In this document: one piece after another, positions 45,137 to 53,756 of the stretch
Layout: every line of letters begins with the position of its first letter
How positions within the stretch are numbered: position 1 is the first letter of the stretch
DNA from: an uncultured Clostridia bacterium
GTDB lineage: Bacteria > Bacillota > Clostridia > Oscillospirales > Acutalibacteraceae
Length of the DNA: 64,000 nucleotides
Direction: 5' to 3'
Assembly: GCA_944384855.1 (NCBI GenBank)
Contig: CALWUY010000071.1
Location: forward strand, 1 to 64,000
The notes under the pieces: model-generated
Database searches by the model: none
What the model was told of the DNA's origin: nothing
Seen by the model: only the letters and a program-made list of their open reading frames with translations
Made by a program: the position numbers and the translations under genes

Positions 45137-46201
45137 GTGGTGATAAATATTTCTTCGTTTTTAAATTTTCTCAACAATGTCTGGCCCTATTTGGTAGCGG
45201 TGCTTTTATTTTTGCTTCTGATTTTAATCCATGAATTCGGTCATTTTATAAGCGCTAAGCTTTTCAAGGTAAAAGTAAACGAGTTTGCGGTAGGTTTCGG
45301 ACCCAAGCTTTTTTCAAAAAAGGCAGGAGAAACCGTATACTCGGTAAACCTGATTCCTTTGGGCGGCTACTGTGCCATGGAAGGAGAAGACGAAAACAGC
45401 AGTGACAGCAGAGCATTCTGCAACAATGCGGCGTGGAAGCGTTTTATAATAGTAATAATGGGAGCGGTTTTCAACATTTTGTTAGGACTTTTGATTATTG
45501 CCATAATTTTAGCTCCCGAAAAAGCTTTCACCTCTACCACGATAGCTGAGTTCGAACCAAATGCTTTAAGTCAGCAGACCGGTCTTGCGGTAAATGACGA
45601 AATAATTAAAGTTGACGGCAGAAAAATTTACACCACCTACGATTTGAGTTATGCATTTACGAATATTGATGACGGTAAAATAGATATTACCGTTATGCGC
45701 GACGGCGAGAAAGTATTGCTCAAAGACGTCACCTTTGAAACCGAAGAAGAAAACGGAATCAGTTATTTAACGGTAGACTTTACGGTTTACGGAATTGAAA
45801 AGACATTCGGTTCATATTTGCGTCAGACCGTGGACACAGCGTTTTCATATTGTTCTGTAATATGGCGCAGTCTTTTTGATCTTATAGGCGGAAAATACGG
45901 TATCAGCGCGGTTTCCGGACCGGTCGGAGTAACGGTGGCGATAGGTCAGGCGGCAAAGCAGAGCCTTCTTAATATTTTACCGATAATGGCGCTTATAACT
46001 ATAAACCTCGGTCTTTTCAATCTGCTGCCGATTCCCGCGCTGGACGGCGGAAGGCTTTTGTTCATACTCATAGAAATGATATTCCGCAAGCCTGTTCCGC
46101 AGAAATACGAAGCCGCGGTACACACAGCAGGCTTTATATTGCTTTTTGCCTTTATGCTGCTGATATCGGCAAAAGATATATGGTCACTTATTGTCAATTA
46201 G
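45137..46201 (+). CDS. rseP: Site-2 intramembrane metalloprotease RseP/RasP
   Basis: A 354-residue M50 protease that cleaves anti-sigma factors and signal peptide remnants within the membrane. Zinc motif HEFGH in the first helix (about 32-36), a PDZ domain (about 130-200, NALSQQTGLAVNDEIIKVDG), and the third metal ligand in LLPIPALDGGRLLF. About four membrane helices. It begins with GTG without a strong ribosome site, three bases after the dxr stop, suggesting coupled translation. Confidence 0.94.
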   Translation: MVINISSFLNFLNNVWPYLVAVLLFLLLILIHEFGHFISAKLFKVKVNEFAVGFGPKLFSKKAGETVYSVNLIPLGGYCAMEGEDENSSDSRAFCNNAAWKRFIIVIMGAVFNILLGLLIIAIILAPEKAFTSTTIAEFEPNALSQQTGLAVNDEIIKVDGRKIYTTYDLSYAFTNIDDGKIDITVMRDGEKVLLKDVTFETEEENGISYLTVDFTVYGIEKTFGSYLRQTVDTAFSYCSVIWRSLFDLIGGKYGISAVSGPVGVTVAIGQAAKQSLLNILPIMALITINLGLFNLLPIPALDGGRLLFILIEMIFRKPVPQKYEAAVHTAGFILLFAFMLLISAKDIWSLIVN

Positions 46202-46225
46202 AACAAGGAAGCAGGAAACAATTTG

Positions 46226-47278
46226 ATGTATACCAACGATAAAACCGTTAAGGTAAAAGCAGGAAACGTTTTTATAGGCGGAGGAGCGCCGGTAACGGTG
46301 CAGTCTATGCTAAGCGTCCCGGCGCATGATACCGAAGGCAATGTTGATCAGGCGAGGCGTCTTGAGGCCGCCGGATGCGACATCATAAGGGTTACCGTAC
46401 CGGACATTGAGGCGCTCAAAACGGTAGAGGCGCTTAAAAATAATATTTCGGTACCGATAGTTGCCGATATTCATTTTGATTACCGTCTTGCTGTCGAAAG
46501 TGTGGCGGCAGGAGTCGACAAGGTGCGGATAAACCCGGGCAATATAGGCTCTGACGAAGGAGTCAGACAAGTAGCCGAAGCCTGCAAGAGAAAAAATGTT
46601 GCGATAAGGATAGGGGTAAATTCCGGATCGCTTGAAAAACATATTCTCTCAAAATACGGCGGAGTCACCCCCGAAGCCATGGTTGAAAGCGGACTTTACC
46701 ATATATCTCTGCTTGAAAAATATGATTTTAACGATATTGTGCTGTCGCTTAAGTCCTCCGATACAGCGACGATGTACCGTGCCTACGAGCTGGCAGCGCA
46801 GAAATGCCGGTATCCCCTGCATTTAGGGGTAACGGAAGCCGGAACCGAAAGCTCCGGAATTATAAAATCCGCCGCGGGAATAGGCGGACTGCTGCTGAGA
46901 GGCATCGGCGATACGATCCGTATATCCCTTACAGACGATCCCGTAAAGGAAGTTGAGGCGGGAATTAAACTGCTCAAAGCCATAGGGGTAAGAAAAAGCG
47001 GTCCGGTGCTTGTATCCTGCCCTACCTGCGGCAGAACTAAAATCAATCTTATAGACATCGCAAAGGAAGCCGAAAAAAGGCTTGAAAAAACCGATAAAGA
47101 CATTACCGTAGCAATTATGGGATGCGCGGTAAACGGTCCGGGAGAAGCATCTGCCGCGGACATAGGCATCGCGGGAGGCGACGGCTGCGGAGTGCTTTTC
47201 AAAAAAGGCGTGATAATCAGGAAACTGCCTGAGGAAAAGCTGTTAGACGCATTATTTGAAGAAATAGAAAAAATGTGA
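46226..47278 (+). CDS. ispG: 4-hydroxy-3-methylbut-2-enyl diphosphate synthase IspG (GcpE)
   Basis: Iron-sulfur enzyme of the MEP pathway (350 residues). TIM-barrel part starts VTVQSMLSVPAHD; the [4Fe-4S] ligands are CPTCGRTK and GCAVNGPGEA with the conserved Glu downstream. ATG at 46226 lies eight bases after AGGAA; a TTG one codon earlier is possible. Occupies the place held by proS in the Bacillus operon. Confidence 0.96.
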   Translation: MYTNDKTVKVKAGNVFIGGGAPVTVQSMLSVPAHDTEGNVDQARRLEAAGCDIIRVTVPDIEALKTVEALKNNISVPIVADIHFDYRLAVESVAAGVDKVRINPGNIGSDEGVRQVAEACKRKNVAIRIGVNSGSLEKHILSKYGGVTPEAMVESGLYHISLLEKYDFNDIVLSLKSSDTATMYRAYELAAQKCRYPLHLGVTEAGTESSGIIKSAAGIGGLLLRGIGDTIRISLTDDPVKEVEAGIKLLKAIGVRKSGPVLVSCPTCGRTKINLIDIAKEAEKRLEKTDKDITVAIMGCAVNGPGEASAADIGIAGGDGCGVLFKKGVIIRKLPEEKLLDALFEEIEKM

Positions 47279-47298
47279 ATTCATGGAGTTGAAAAAAT

Positions 47299-50200
47299 TT
47301 GGGCAAGGCATTGCTGTCAGAATTATTCGGAACATATCTTACAGATTCGCTTGACGAAACCGCAGGCAAAGCTGTTGTTGAAAAATGCAGGCTTGATATT
47401 GAGAACCGTACGCTTGATATGGAGCTGTATTCGGAGAATTACATAGACCGCAAAACACTGAGTGATACCGAAAACGCTATAAAGACTGCGTTAAAATTAA
47501 ATGAACTTTCCGTCTGCTGCCGTTTTGACGGAGAATCGCTGTGCGGCAAAGCCTGCGCGGAGCTGGCGGCCGAACTGAAAATAAAGAATGCCGCATTAAA
47601 CGGTTATTTCAGCGACGCCGACTATCTGCTTACGGACGGCACGGTCAAAATAACCCTCAAACACGGCGGTTACAGAAAAATATGCGAGCTTTCCTTTAGT
47701 GAAAAATTCATCGCACTTGTAAAGGACCGTTTCAGCAAAGATATAAATGTTACCTTTGACGGACAGCTTGACGATGTTGAAATCGAGCTTCCCAAACCCG
47801 AAGTTCTGCAGCATACTTCTCACCAAAAGCCCAAAGTTTCAAAGGAATCAAACAGCAAAAAAGAAATAGTATTTGAAAAGCGAAAAGACAAGCCGCAAAA
47901 CTCACTGGTATATCTTGACGACCCCAAACTCTTTTACGGCAAAAAAATAGACAACCGTACAAAGCCTATGATAGAGGTTACGGGCGAAGACAGCGAAATA
48001 TGCTGCTGGGGAGAGGTTTTTGAAACCGAGATGCGCACTATAAACACAAGACGCGGCGAAACCAATATTTTCACATTTTCTTTCAGCGACCACACTAATT
48101 CGCTTACCGCCTCTATGTTTGTTGACCCTAAGCGCACACGGGAACTGGCGCCGGTCAAAGAAGGTGCTTTTATACTTGTAAACGGAAGTTATGAATTTGA
48201 CAACTATAAAAAAGAATTTACAGTAAAACCTTATTCTATCGCCCTGCTTCAGAAATACACCGATACCGACAGTTATGAAGGTGAAAAGCGCGTAGAGCTT
48301 CACTGTCACACCAATATGTCGGCAAAAGACGCTGTATCTTCCGCCGGGGACATTATAAATCAGGCGTACAGATGGGGGCATAAAGCAGTAGCAATCACCG
48401 ACCACGGAGTTGTGCAGGCATATCCGGCGGCAGCTCAGGCGGTTAAGAAAATACGTAAAAGCGGCGGCGAATTCAAGGTTATTTACGGCGTTGAAAGCTA
48501 TTTTGTAGACGATATAAGAAACGATATATCGTCTCTCAGCGCCAAGCAGATAGCAAAAATGCGCCATCATCAGATTATACTGGTAAAAACGCTTGAAGGT
48601 CTTAAAAATTTATATAAGCTTGTATCCGAAGCGCATCTTCACGATTTTCACGGCAAACCCATAACCCTGAGAAGCAAGCTTGACGCATTAAGAGACGGGC
48701 TGATCATCGGTTCGGCCTGCGAGCAGGGCGAGCTTTACAGCGCAATAATCGACGGAAAAGACAAAGAAGAACTGCTTAAAATAGCAGAATATTACGACTA
48801 TCTTGAAATACAGCCGTTAGGCAATAATGCTTTTATGATAAGGGAGTCCTCATTCCCGGACAAAAAAGATAAAAAGACCGGCGCGGTCATACCTAACCGT
48901 TTCCGGAATATAACCGATCTTGAAGCTATAAAAGATTTAAACCGCAAGGTTGTTGAACTGGCGGACGAGCTCGGAAAACCGGTTGTAGCAACAGGCGACG
49001 TACATTTTCTCAGGAAAGACGACGAAATAATCCGCAAAATACTGATGGCAGGTCAGGGATTCGACGATTTTGACAACCAGGCGCCCCTCTACCTTAAAAC
49101 TACCGAAGAAATGCTTGAAGATTTCAGCTATTTTGGTGACAGGGCTAAGGAGTTTGTAATTGATAATCCGAATAAAATTGCCGGCATGATAAGCGGTGAT
49201 ATAATTCCGGTGCCTGAGGATAAATATCCTCCGGTAATAGAGGGCTCAGACCAGCTGCTGAGGGATATCTGCTGGGGCAACGCGCACAGAAAATACGGTG
49301 AAACTCTTCCCGAAGTCGTGGAGAAACGGCTTGACAAGGAGCTTAATTCCATTATAAACAACGGATTTTCCATAATGTATATTTCCGCTCAGAAACTGGT
49401 TGCATACAGCGAAGAAAACGGATATCTTGTAGGCTCGCGTGGTTCGGTAGGCTCTTCGTTTGTAGCCACTATGGCCGGCATATCGGAAGTCAACCCGCTG
49501 CCGCCCCATTATGTATGCCCCAAATGTCACCACAGTGAATTCTTTACAAAAGGCGAAGTAGGTTCCGGATTTGACCTGCCCGAAAAAAAATGTCCTCACT
49601 GCGGAGAGTTTATGCTGCGCGACGGGCACGACATTCCGTTTGAAACCTTCCTCGGCTTTAAGGGTGACAAAGTGCCGGATATTGACCTCAACTTTTCGGA
49701 CGAATTCCAGACACATGTACAAAAATACACCGAGACCCTCTTCGGCAGCGAAAATGTTTTCAAGGCAGGTACAATATCTACCGTTGCGGAAAAAACCGCA
49801 TACGGTTTTTCAAAAGCCTATGCCGAGAAAAAAGGAATAACTCTCAGCAACGCCGAACTTAACCGATTGGCAAAACTGGTAGAAAAGGCTCAGATAAAAC
49901 AAACTACGGGTCAACACCCGGCAGGCATGATAGTTGTGCCCCGGGACAAGACAATATATGATTTCTGTCCGGTGCAGCACCCGGCCGACGATGTGAATTC
50001 CGATGTGGTAACCACTCACTTTGATTTTCATTCCATACATGATACCATTTTAAAGCTGGACGAACTCGGACACGTTATACCTACTACATATAAATACTTA
50101 GAGGAATATTCCGGCATATCCGTGAACGATGTCTCCATGAGCGACGAAAAGGTTTACAGTCTTTTCACTTCGACCGAAGCGTTAGGTGTGACGCCCGAGG

Positions 50201-51126
50201 AGATAGATTCCCAGACTGGTACATACTGCATTCCGGAATTCGGAACCTCATTTGTCCGCGGAATGCTTATAGACTGCAAACCCAGAAATTTTTCAGACCT
50301 TTTGCAGATTTCAGGGCTTTCTCACGGTACGGACGTTTATCTCGGCAACGCAAAAGATCTGATTGAAAACGGCACCTGCACCATTTCAGAAGTTATCGGA
50401 ACTCGTGACAATATAATGGTTTATCTTATACACAAGGGCATGGATGAAAGCAGAGCTTTCAAAATCACCGAAACCGTACGAAAAGGACTGGTAGCCAAAG
50501 GCAACGTTTCCAAAGAGGACTGGCAGGCCATGGAAGACGATATGCGCGCGGTGAATGTTCCGGAATGGTATATTAAAAGCTGTGAAAAAATAAAGTACAT
50601 GTTTCCGAAAGCTCATGCCGCGGCGTATGTTATATCGGCGCTGAGGGTAGCATGGTACAAAGTCTACCGTCCGCTTGAATTTTACTGTGCATACTTTACC
50701 GCGAGACCCGAAGATGTTGACGTGCCTGTAGTTATGCAGGGCAGAGAAGCCGTAAGAAGATACCTAAGCAATATTAAGGCGAAGGGCAAGGAAGCGACCA
50801 AAAAGGAATTGGATGTATATAACAATATGCTCATATTCAATGAGATGATGGCCCGTGGAATAGAAGTTTTACCTATAGACCTTAAGAAATCGCATGCGAT
50901 GAAATATATTCCGGAGGACGGGAAAATGCGGCTGCCTTTCGGAGCGCTGAGCGGAGTAGGTGAAAAGGCGGCATATTCGATATATGAAGCCGCGCAAAAA
51001 GGCAATTTTGTATCGAGAGAAGATTTTCAGATTGAATCAGGCGTTTCCAAAACAATTATACAGAACCTTTGGGATCTGGGTGCTATGAACGATCTGCCCG
51101 ACACAAATCAAATTTCTATGTTTTAA
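47299..51126 (+). CDS. polC: PolC-type DNA polymerase III alpha subunit lacking the exonuclease insertion
   Basis: The main replicative polymerase of Firmicutes. Order: N-terminal domain, OB fold (about 220-325), PHP start VELHCHTNMSAKDAVSS (from about 333), PHP remainder, polymerase with GSRGSVGSS, zinc module CPKCHH/CPHCGE, catalytic KVPDIDLNF and a helix-hairpin-helix C-terminus ending QISMF. At 1275 residues it is about 160 shorter than B. subtilis PolC (1437). Directly after GVESYFVDD (about 402-410), where other PolC proteins continue into VVFDVETTG and the rest of the DnaQ-type exonuclease, this one goes straight to HHQIILVKTLEGLKNLYKLV, the PHP part beyond the insertion. PHP metal residues (HCH, TDHG, HH, GDVH) appear intact. 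Confidence 0.94.
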   Translation: MGKALLSELFGTYLTDSLDETAGKAVVEKCRLDIENRTLDMELYSENYIDRKTLSDTENAIKTALKLNELSVCCRFDGESLCGKACAELAAELKIKNAALNGYFSDADYLLTDGTVKITLKHGGYRKICELSFSEKFIALVKDRFSKDINVTFDGQLDDVEIELPKPEVLQHTSHQKPKVSKESNSKKEIVFEKRKDKPQNSLVYLDDPKLFYGKKIDNRTKPMIEVTGEDSEICCWGEVFETEMRTINTRRGETNIFTFSFSDHTNSLTASMFVDPKRTRELAPVKEGAFILVNGSYEFDNYKKEFTVKPYSIALLQKYTDTDSYEGEKRVELHCHTNMSAKDAVSSAGDIINQAYRWGHKAVAITDHGVVQAYPAAAQAVKKIRKSGGEFKVIYGVESYFVDDIRNDISSLSAKQIAKMRHHQIILVKTLEGLKNLYKLVSEAHLHDFHGKPITLRSKLDALRDGLIIGSACEQGELYSAIIDGKDKEELLKIAEYYDYLEIQPLGNNAFMIRESSFPDKKDKKTGAVIPNRFRNITDLEAIKDLNRKVVELADELGKPVVATGDVHFLRKDDEIIRKILMAGQGFDDFDNQAPLYLKTTEEMLEDFSYFGDRAKEFVIDNPNKIAGMISGDIIPVPEDKYPPVIEGSDQLLRDICWGNAHRKYGETLPEVVEKRLDKELNSIINNGFSIMYISAQKLVAYSEENGYLVGSRGSVGSSFVATMAGISEVNPLPPHYVCPKCHHSEFFTKGEVGSGFDLPEKKCPHCGEFMLRDGHDIPFETFLGFKGDKVPDIDLNFSDEFQTHVQKYTETLFGSENVFKAGTISTVAEKTAYGFSKAYAEKKGITLSNAELNRLAKLVEKAQIKQTTGQHPAGMIVVPRDKTIYDFCPVQHPADDVNSDVVTTHFDFHSIHDTILKLDELGHVIPTTYKYLEEYSGISVNDVSMSDEKVYSLFTSTEALGVTPEEIDSQTGTYCIPEFGTSFVRGMLIDCKPRNFSDLLQISGLSHGTDVYLGNAKDLIENGTCTISEVIGTRDNIMVYLIHKGMDESRAFKITETVRKGLVAKGNVSKEDWQAMEDDMRAVNVPEWYIKSCEKIKYMFPKAHAAAYVISALRVAWYKVYRPLEFYCAYFTARPEDVDVPVVMQGREAVRRYLSNIKAKGKEATKKELDVYNNMLIFNEMMARGIEVLPIDLKKSHAMKYIPEDGKMRLPFGALSGVGEKAAYSIYEAAQKGNFVSREDFQIESGVSKTIIQNLWDLGAMNDLPDTNQISMF

Positions 51127-51133
51127 CTATACA

Positions 51134-51170
51134 AGACCGAAGGAAAAAATTCCCTCGGTCTGTATTTTTT
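51134..51170 (+). terminator. Terminator after polC
   Basis: AGACCGA (51134-51140) pairs with TCGGTCT (51155-51161), with further pairing inside, followed by GTATTTTTT. Ends the pyrH-polC operon. Confidence 0.85.
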
Positions 51171-51210
51171 ACATAAATTTTAAAAAAATGAAAAAAATAT
51201 TACAAAAAAG

Positions 51211-51240
51211 GTTGCAATTTTGTAACCTTTTTGTTATAAT
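51211..51240 (+). promoter_or_regulatory. Promoter of the M23 hydrolase with WalR-type box
   Basis: TTGCAA (51212-51217), 17-base spacer, TATAAT (51235-51240). Within it, TGTAAC-N5-TGTTAT (51221-51237) fits the WalR/YycF consensus TGTWAH-N5-TGTWAH at every position and overlaps the -10 box. A near-perfect 13-base inverted repeat (51205-51232) also covers the -35 region. Confidence 0.6.
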
Positions 51241-51279
51241 AGGATTCATAGTTATTACAAAATGTAACTTTTCAAGGGA

Positions 51280-52545
51280 GTGACATTTATTTTTAAGTAT
51301 TTTGATATAAAACCATATATCAGAAAATTCACCCGCAGTAAATTTGCAAATAAAGTTTTCGGATTTGTAAAAGCAAATCGTGTATTAGTAAAAATTTCCT
51401 GCTATGCACTCGTGGGGCTTTGCGCATTGATAATAAGTTTTGTTTCGGTGGGTATAACCGTAGGATTCAAAGTAAACTATTCCGGTAAGGTTATTGCTAC
51501 AGTGAGCGACGCTTCGGTTTTCGACAGCGCAAAGGATATAGCTGTTAAAAATATAAGCGGGACGAACGCCGATAAAGCATTAGAAAAACCTGTATTCATT
51601 ATGACGCTGACAGTTGCGGACAAACTGTGTTCTGCAGACACGCTGGCAGATGCGATAATAGAAAACACAAACGATATCTCACAGGGTACGGCTCTTGTGG
51701 TAAACGGTGAAATCAAAATCTGCACGCAGGGGGAAGGCTTATCGGACATGCTTGAGGCACGTCTTACCCAGTATTATGTAGACGGAGCGGAAAACACCTC
51801 ATCTTTCACAGACAAAGTAGAACTGGTTGACGGTTACTATTTAAATGAAGATTTAAAGAATGTTTTTGATGCTCAGACAATAATAGATGATTTAGATGTA
51901 AAAACCGTGTCAACAACCGTAACGGAGAATACAGTTACCTACTCGGTTAAAAAAATAAAAACAAGTTCTTACGAAACAGGATATCATAAAATATATAAAG
52001 AAGGACAAAACGGAGTTACGCGTACGACAGTCGTGAGTGAGACCGTAAACGGCACCCAGTCATGTGAGAATAAGGTATCGAAGGAAACGATTTCAGAGCC
52101 TTCCGAGCAGGTAGAAATCATAGGCACGGCCGCGCCCAAGGTATCGGCGACCGAACGCGCAGAAGCTTCATCCGAAGGATTTATATTCCCGCTCAACCGC
52201 GGTACGTACCAAATCACTTCATATTACGGCGACGGAAGAAATCACAAAGGCATTGATTTAGGTGCAAATACCGGAACTGCCATTTTTGCCGTATCTGACG
52301 GCACCGTAACCTATGCCGGATATGACGGTGATTACGGATATAATGTGGTGGTTGATCACGGAAACGGTATCCAGACCCGTTATGCGCACGCAAGCGCGCT
52401 TTGCGTCTCAAAGGGAGACAAAGTATCCCAGGGAGATATGATAGCAGCGGTGGGAAATACCGGATGGTCTACCGGAAGCCATCTTCACTTTGAAGTTATA
52501 GTGAACGGGGTAAGGGTAAATCCCGCTCCTTATATTGGATTATAG
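51280..52545 (+). CDS. Membrane-anchored G5/M23 peptidoglycan endopeptidase
   Basis: A 421-residue cell-wall hydrolase: basic cytoplasmic N-terminus, one membrane helix (about 37-63), an extracellular region with a G5 domain (about 205-285, with GYHKIYKEGQNGVTRTTVV), and a C-terminal LytM/M23 domain (about 315-421). Zinc and catalytic residues are seen in HKGIDLG, RYAHAS and HLHFEV. The start is uncertain: GTG at 51280 overlaps the AAGGGAG ribosome site, while an in-frame ATT nine bases later has ideal spacing. It is transcribed alone, with a WalR-type box in its promoter. Confidence 0.9.
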   Translation: MTFIFKYFDIKPYIRKFTRSKFANKVFGFVKANRVLVKISCYALVGLCALIISFVSVGITVGFKVNYSGKVIATVSDASVFDSAKDIAVKNISGTNADKALEKPVFIMTLTVADKLCSADTLADAIIENTNDISQGTALVVNGEIKICTQGEGLSDMLEARLTQYYVDGAENTSSFTDKVELVDGYYLNEDLKNVFDAQTIIDDLDVKTVSTTVTENTVTYSVKKIKTSSYETGYHKIYKEGQNGVTRTTVVSETVNGTQSCENKVSKETISEPSEQVEIIGTAAPKVSATERAEASSEGFIFPLNRGTYQITSYYGDGRNHKGIDLGANTGTAIFAVSDGTVTYAGYDGDYGYNVVVDHGNGIQTRYAHASALCVSKGDKVSQGDMIAAVGNTGWSTGSHLHFEVIVNGVRVNPAPYIGL

Positions 52546-52565
52546 AATTATAAAAAACAATGATA

Positions 52566-52604
52566 AAAAACGCGCGAGTTTTAAAAAACTGGCGCGTTTT
52601 TATA
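52566..52604. terminator. Bidirectional terminator between M23 gene and dut
   Basis: AAAAACGCGC-G-AGTTTT pairs with AAAACT-G-GCGCGTTTTT; A and T runs flank both sides, so it can stop the M23 gene (+) and dut (-). Confidence 0.85.
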
Positions 52605-52614
52605 TTTAATGCAT

Positions 52615-53055
52615 TTATTTTTTTCCGGTAGACCCGAAACCGCCGTCGCCTCTTACCGTATCCGACAATTGCTGTGTTTCGTTAAACTCTGCAGTCAGGA
52701 AAGGTGTTATCACAAGCTGGGCTATACGCTCGCCGTCAGCAATAGTCTGCGGTTGTGATGAGTGATTATAAAGAGATACCATAATTTCACCGCGGTAATC
52801 GGCATCTATAACCCCTACCTTATTGGCCGGCGCAAGTCCCCTTTTGGTTGCTATTCCGCTGCGCGCGTAAATAAGACCGGCATAACCTTCGGGTATTTCA
52901 AGCGCCAGTCCCGTATGTATAATTCTGGTTTCTCCGGGATTGACCGTAACTTCACCGCCCTCACAGGCATAGAGATCGGCTCCTGCCGCATACTGTGAAC
53001 CGTATGCAGGCTTTACCGCCTTTTCATTAAGCTTAATAAAATTAACTTTTACCAT
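52615..53055 (-). CDS. dut: dUTP diphosphatase
   Basis: Hydrolyses dUTP to dUMP, preventing uracil in DNA and feeding dTMP synthesis (146 residues, trimeric type). Motifs in order: AAGADLYA, GLIYARSGIATKRGL, GVIDADYRGEI, GERIAQLVI and the C-terminal arm RGDGGFGSTGK. It lies 12 bases after nrdG, so deoxynucleotide production and clean-up are cotranscribed. Confidence 0.96.
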   Translation of the reverse strand: MVKVNFIKLNEKAVKPAYGSQYAAGADLYACEGGEVTVNPGETRIIHTGLALEIPEGYAGLIYARSGIATKRGLAPANKVGVIDADYRGEIMVSLYNHSSQPQTIADGERIAQLVITPFLTAEFNETQQLSDTVRGDGGFGSTGKK

Positions 53056-53067
53056 ATCTTACCACCC

Positions 53068-53628
53068 TTATTCGTATATATCCTCAGAACCCATTTTACG
53101 CTGCCACTTGCCTTCAAGCCAGATCACATTCCCGCTTTGAAGTGATTTCCTGACATCTATTATCCGCTGGTTTGAAGAACCCCGGAAAATAAGATCGGGA
53201 CTTTTAAGTTCTTCTACAAATTTGCCGTCCACCAAAACGTCAATATTTGAAAGAATTTCTTTCACCGCATCCCCGTTTCCTACCGCACCCACAAGCAGCT
53301 GCGTGTCATACAGAAACCCGGTATAACACCATATATCCTTATCCGGCAGCCTACTGCGGATTTCTTTTAAAAGTCTGCATATTCCATCCTGATTTTCAGG
53401 TTCAAACGGTTCCCCTCCGAGCAGCGAAAATCCCTGAATGTACGCCGGTTTAAGTGCGCTTATTATTTCTTCGGCAGTGTCGTCTGTAAACTCGCTTCCG
53501 TAAGAAAAATCCCATGCTTCGCTGTTGAAGCAGTTTTTACACCTGTGCCGGCATCCGCTTACGAAAAGCGATACCCGTACGCCCGGACCGTTTGCAATAT
53601 CAAATTTTTTTATAACTGCATAGTTCAT
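53068..53628 (-). CDS. nrdG: Anaerobic ribonucleotide reductase activating protein
   Basis: Radical SAM activase that installs the glycyl radical on NrdD (186 residues). Cluster motif CRHRCKNC (CX3CX2C) in VSGCRHRCKNCFN, followed by SLLGGEPFEPENQ. The ATG at 53628 follows AGGA by seven bases; the longer frame upstream lacks similarity. It is separated from nrdD by a hairpin. Confidence 0.94.
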   Translation of the reverse strand: MNYAVIKKFDIANGPGVRVSLFVSGCRHRCKNCFNSEAWDFSYGSEFTDDTAEEIISALKPAYIQGFSLLGGEPFEPENQDGICRLLKEIRSRLPDKDIWCYTGFLYDTQLLVGAVGNGDAVKEILSNIDVLVDGKFVEELKSPDLIFRGSSNQRIIDVRKSLQSGNVIWLEGKWQRKMGSEDIYE

Positions 53629-53702
53629 TACAAAATCCTGCCCCTGCAGCTGTCTGACAAAGTCACGCCGCAATAAAAATTATTTTAAATTTCTGTACTA
53701 AA

Positions 53703-53735
53703 ATATTCGGAGGGGTAGTAAATCCCTCCGAATAT
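53703..53735 (-). terminator. Hairpin between nrdD and nrdG
   Basis: Inverted repeat ATATTCGGAGGG / CCCTCCGAATAT (12 bp) followed on the minus strand by TTTTAG. Probably a partial terminator or RNA-stability element giving more NrdD than NrdG. Confidence 0.6.
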
Positions 53736-53756
53736 CTGCACTTTAACGGAAAATTA

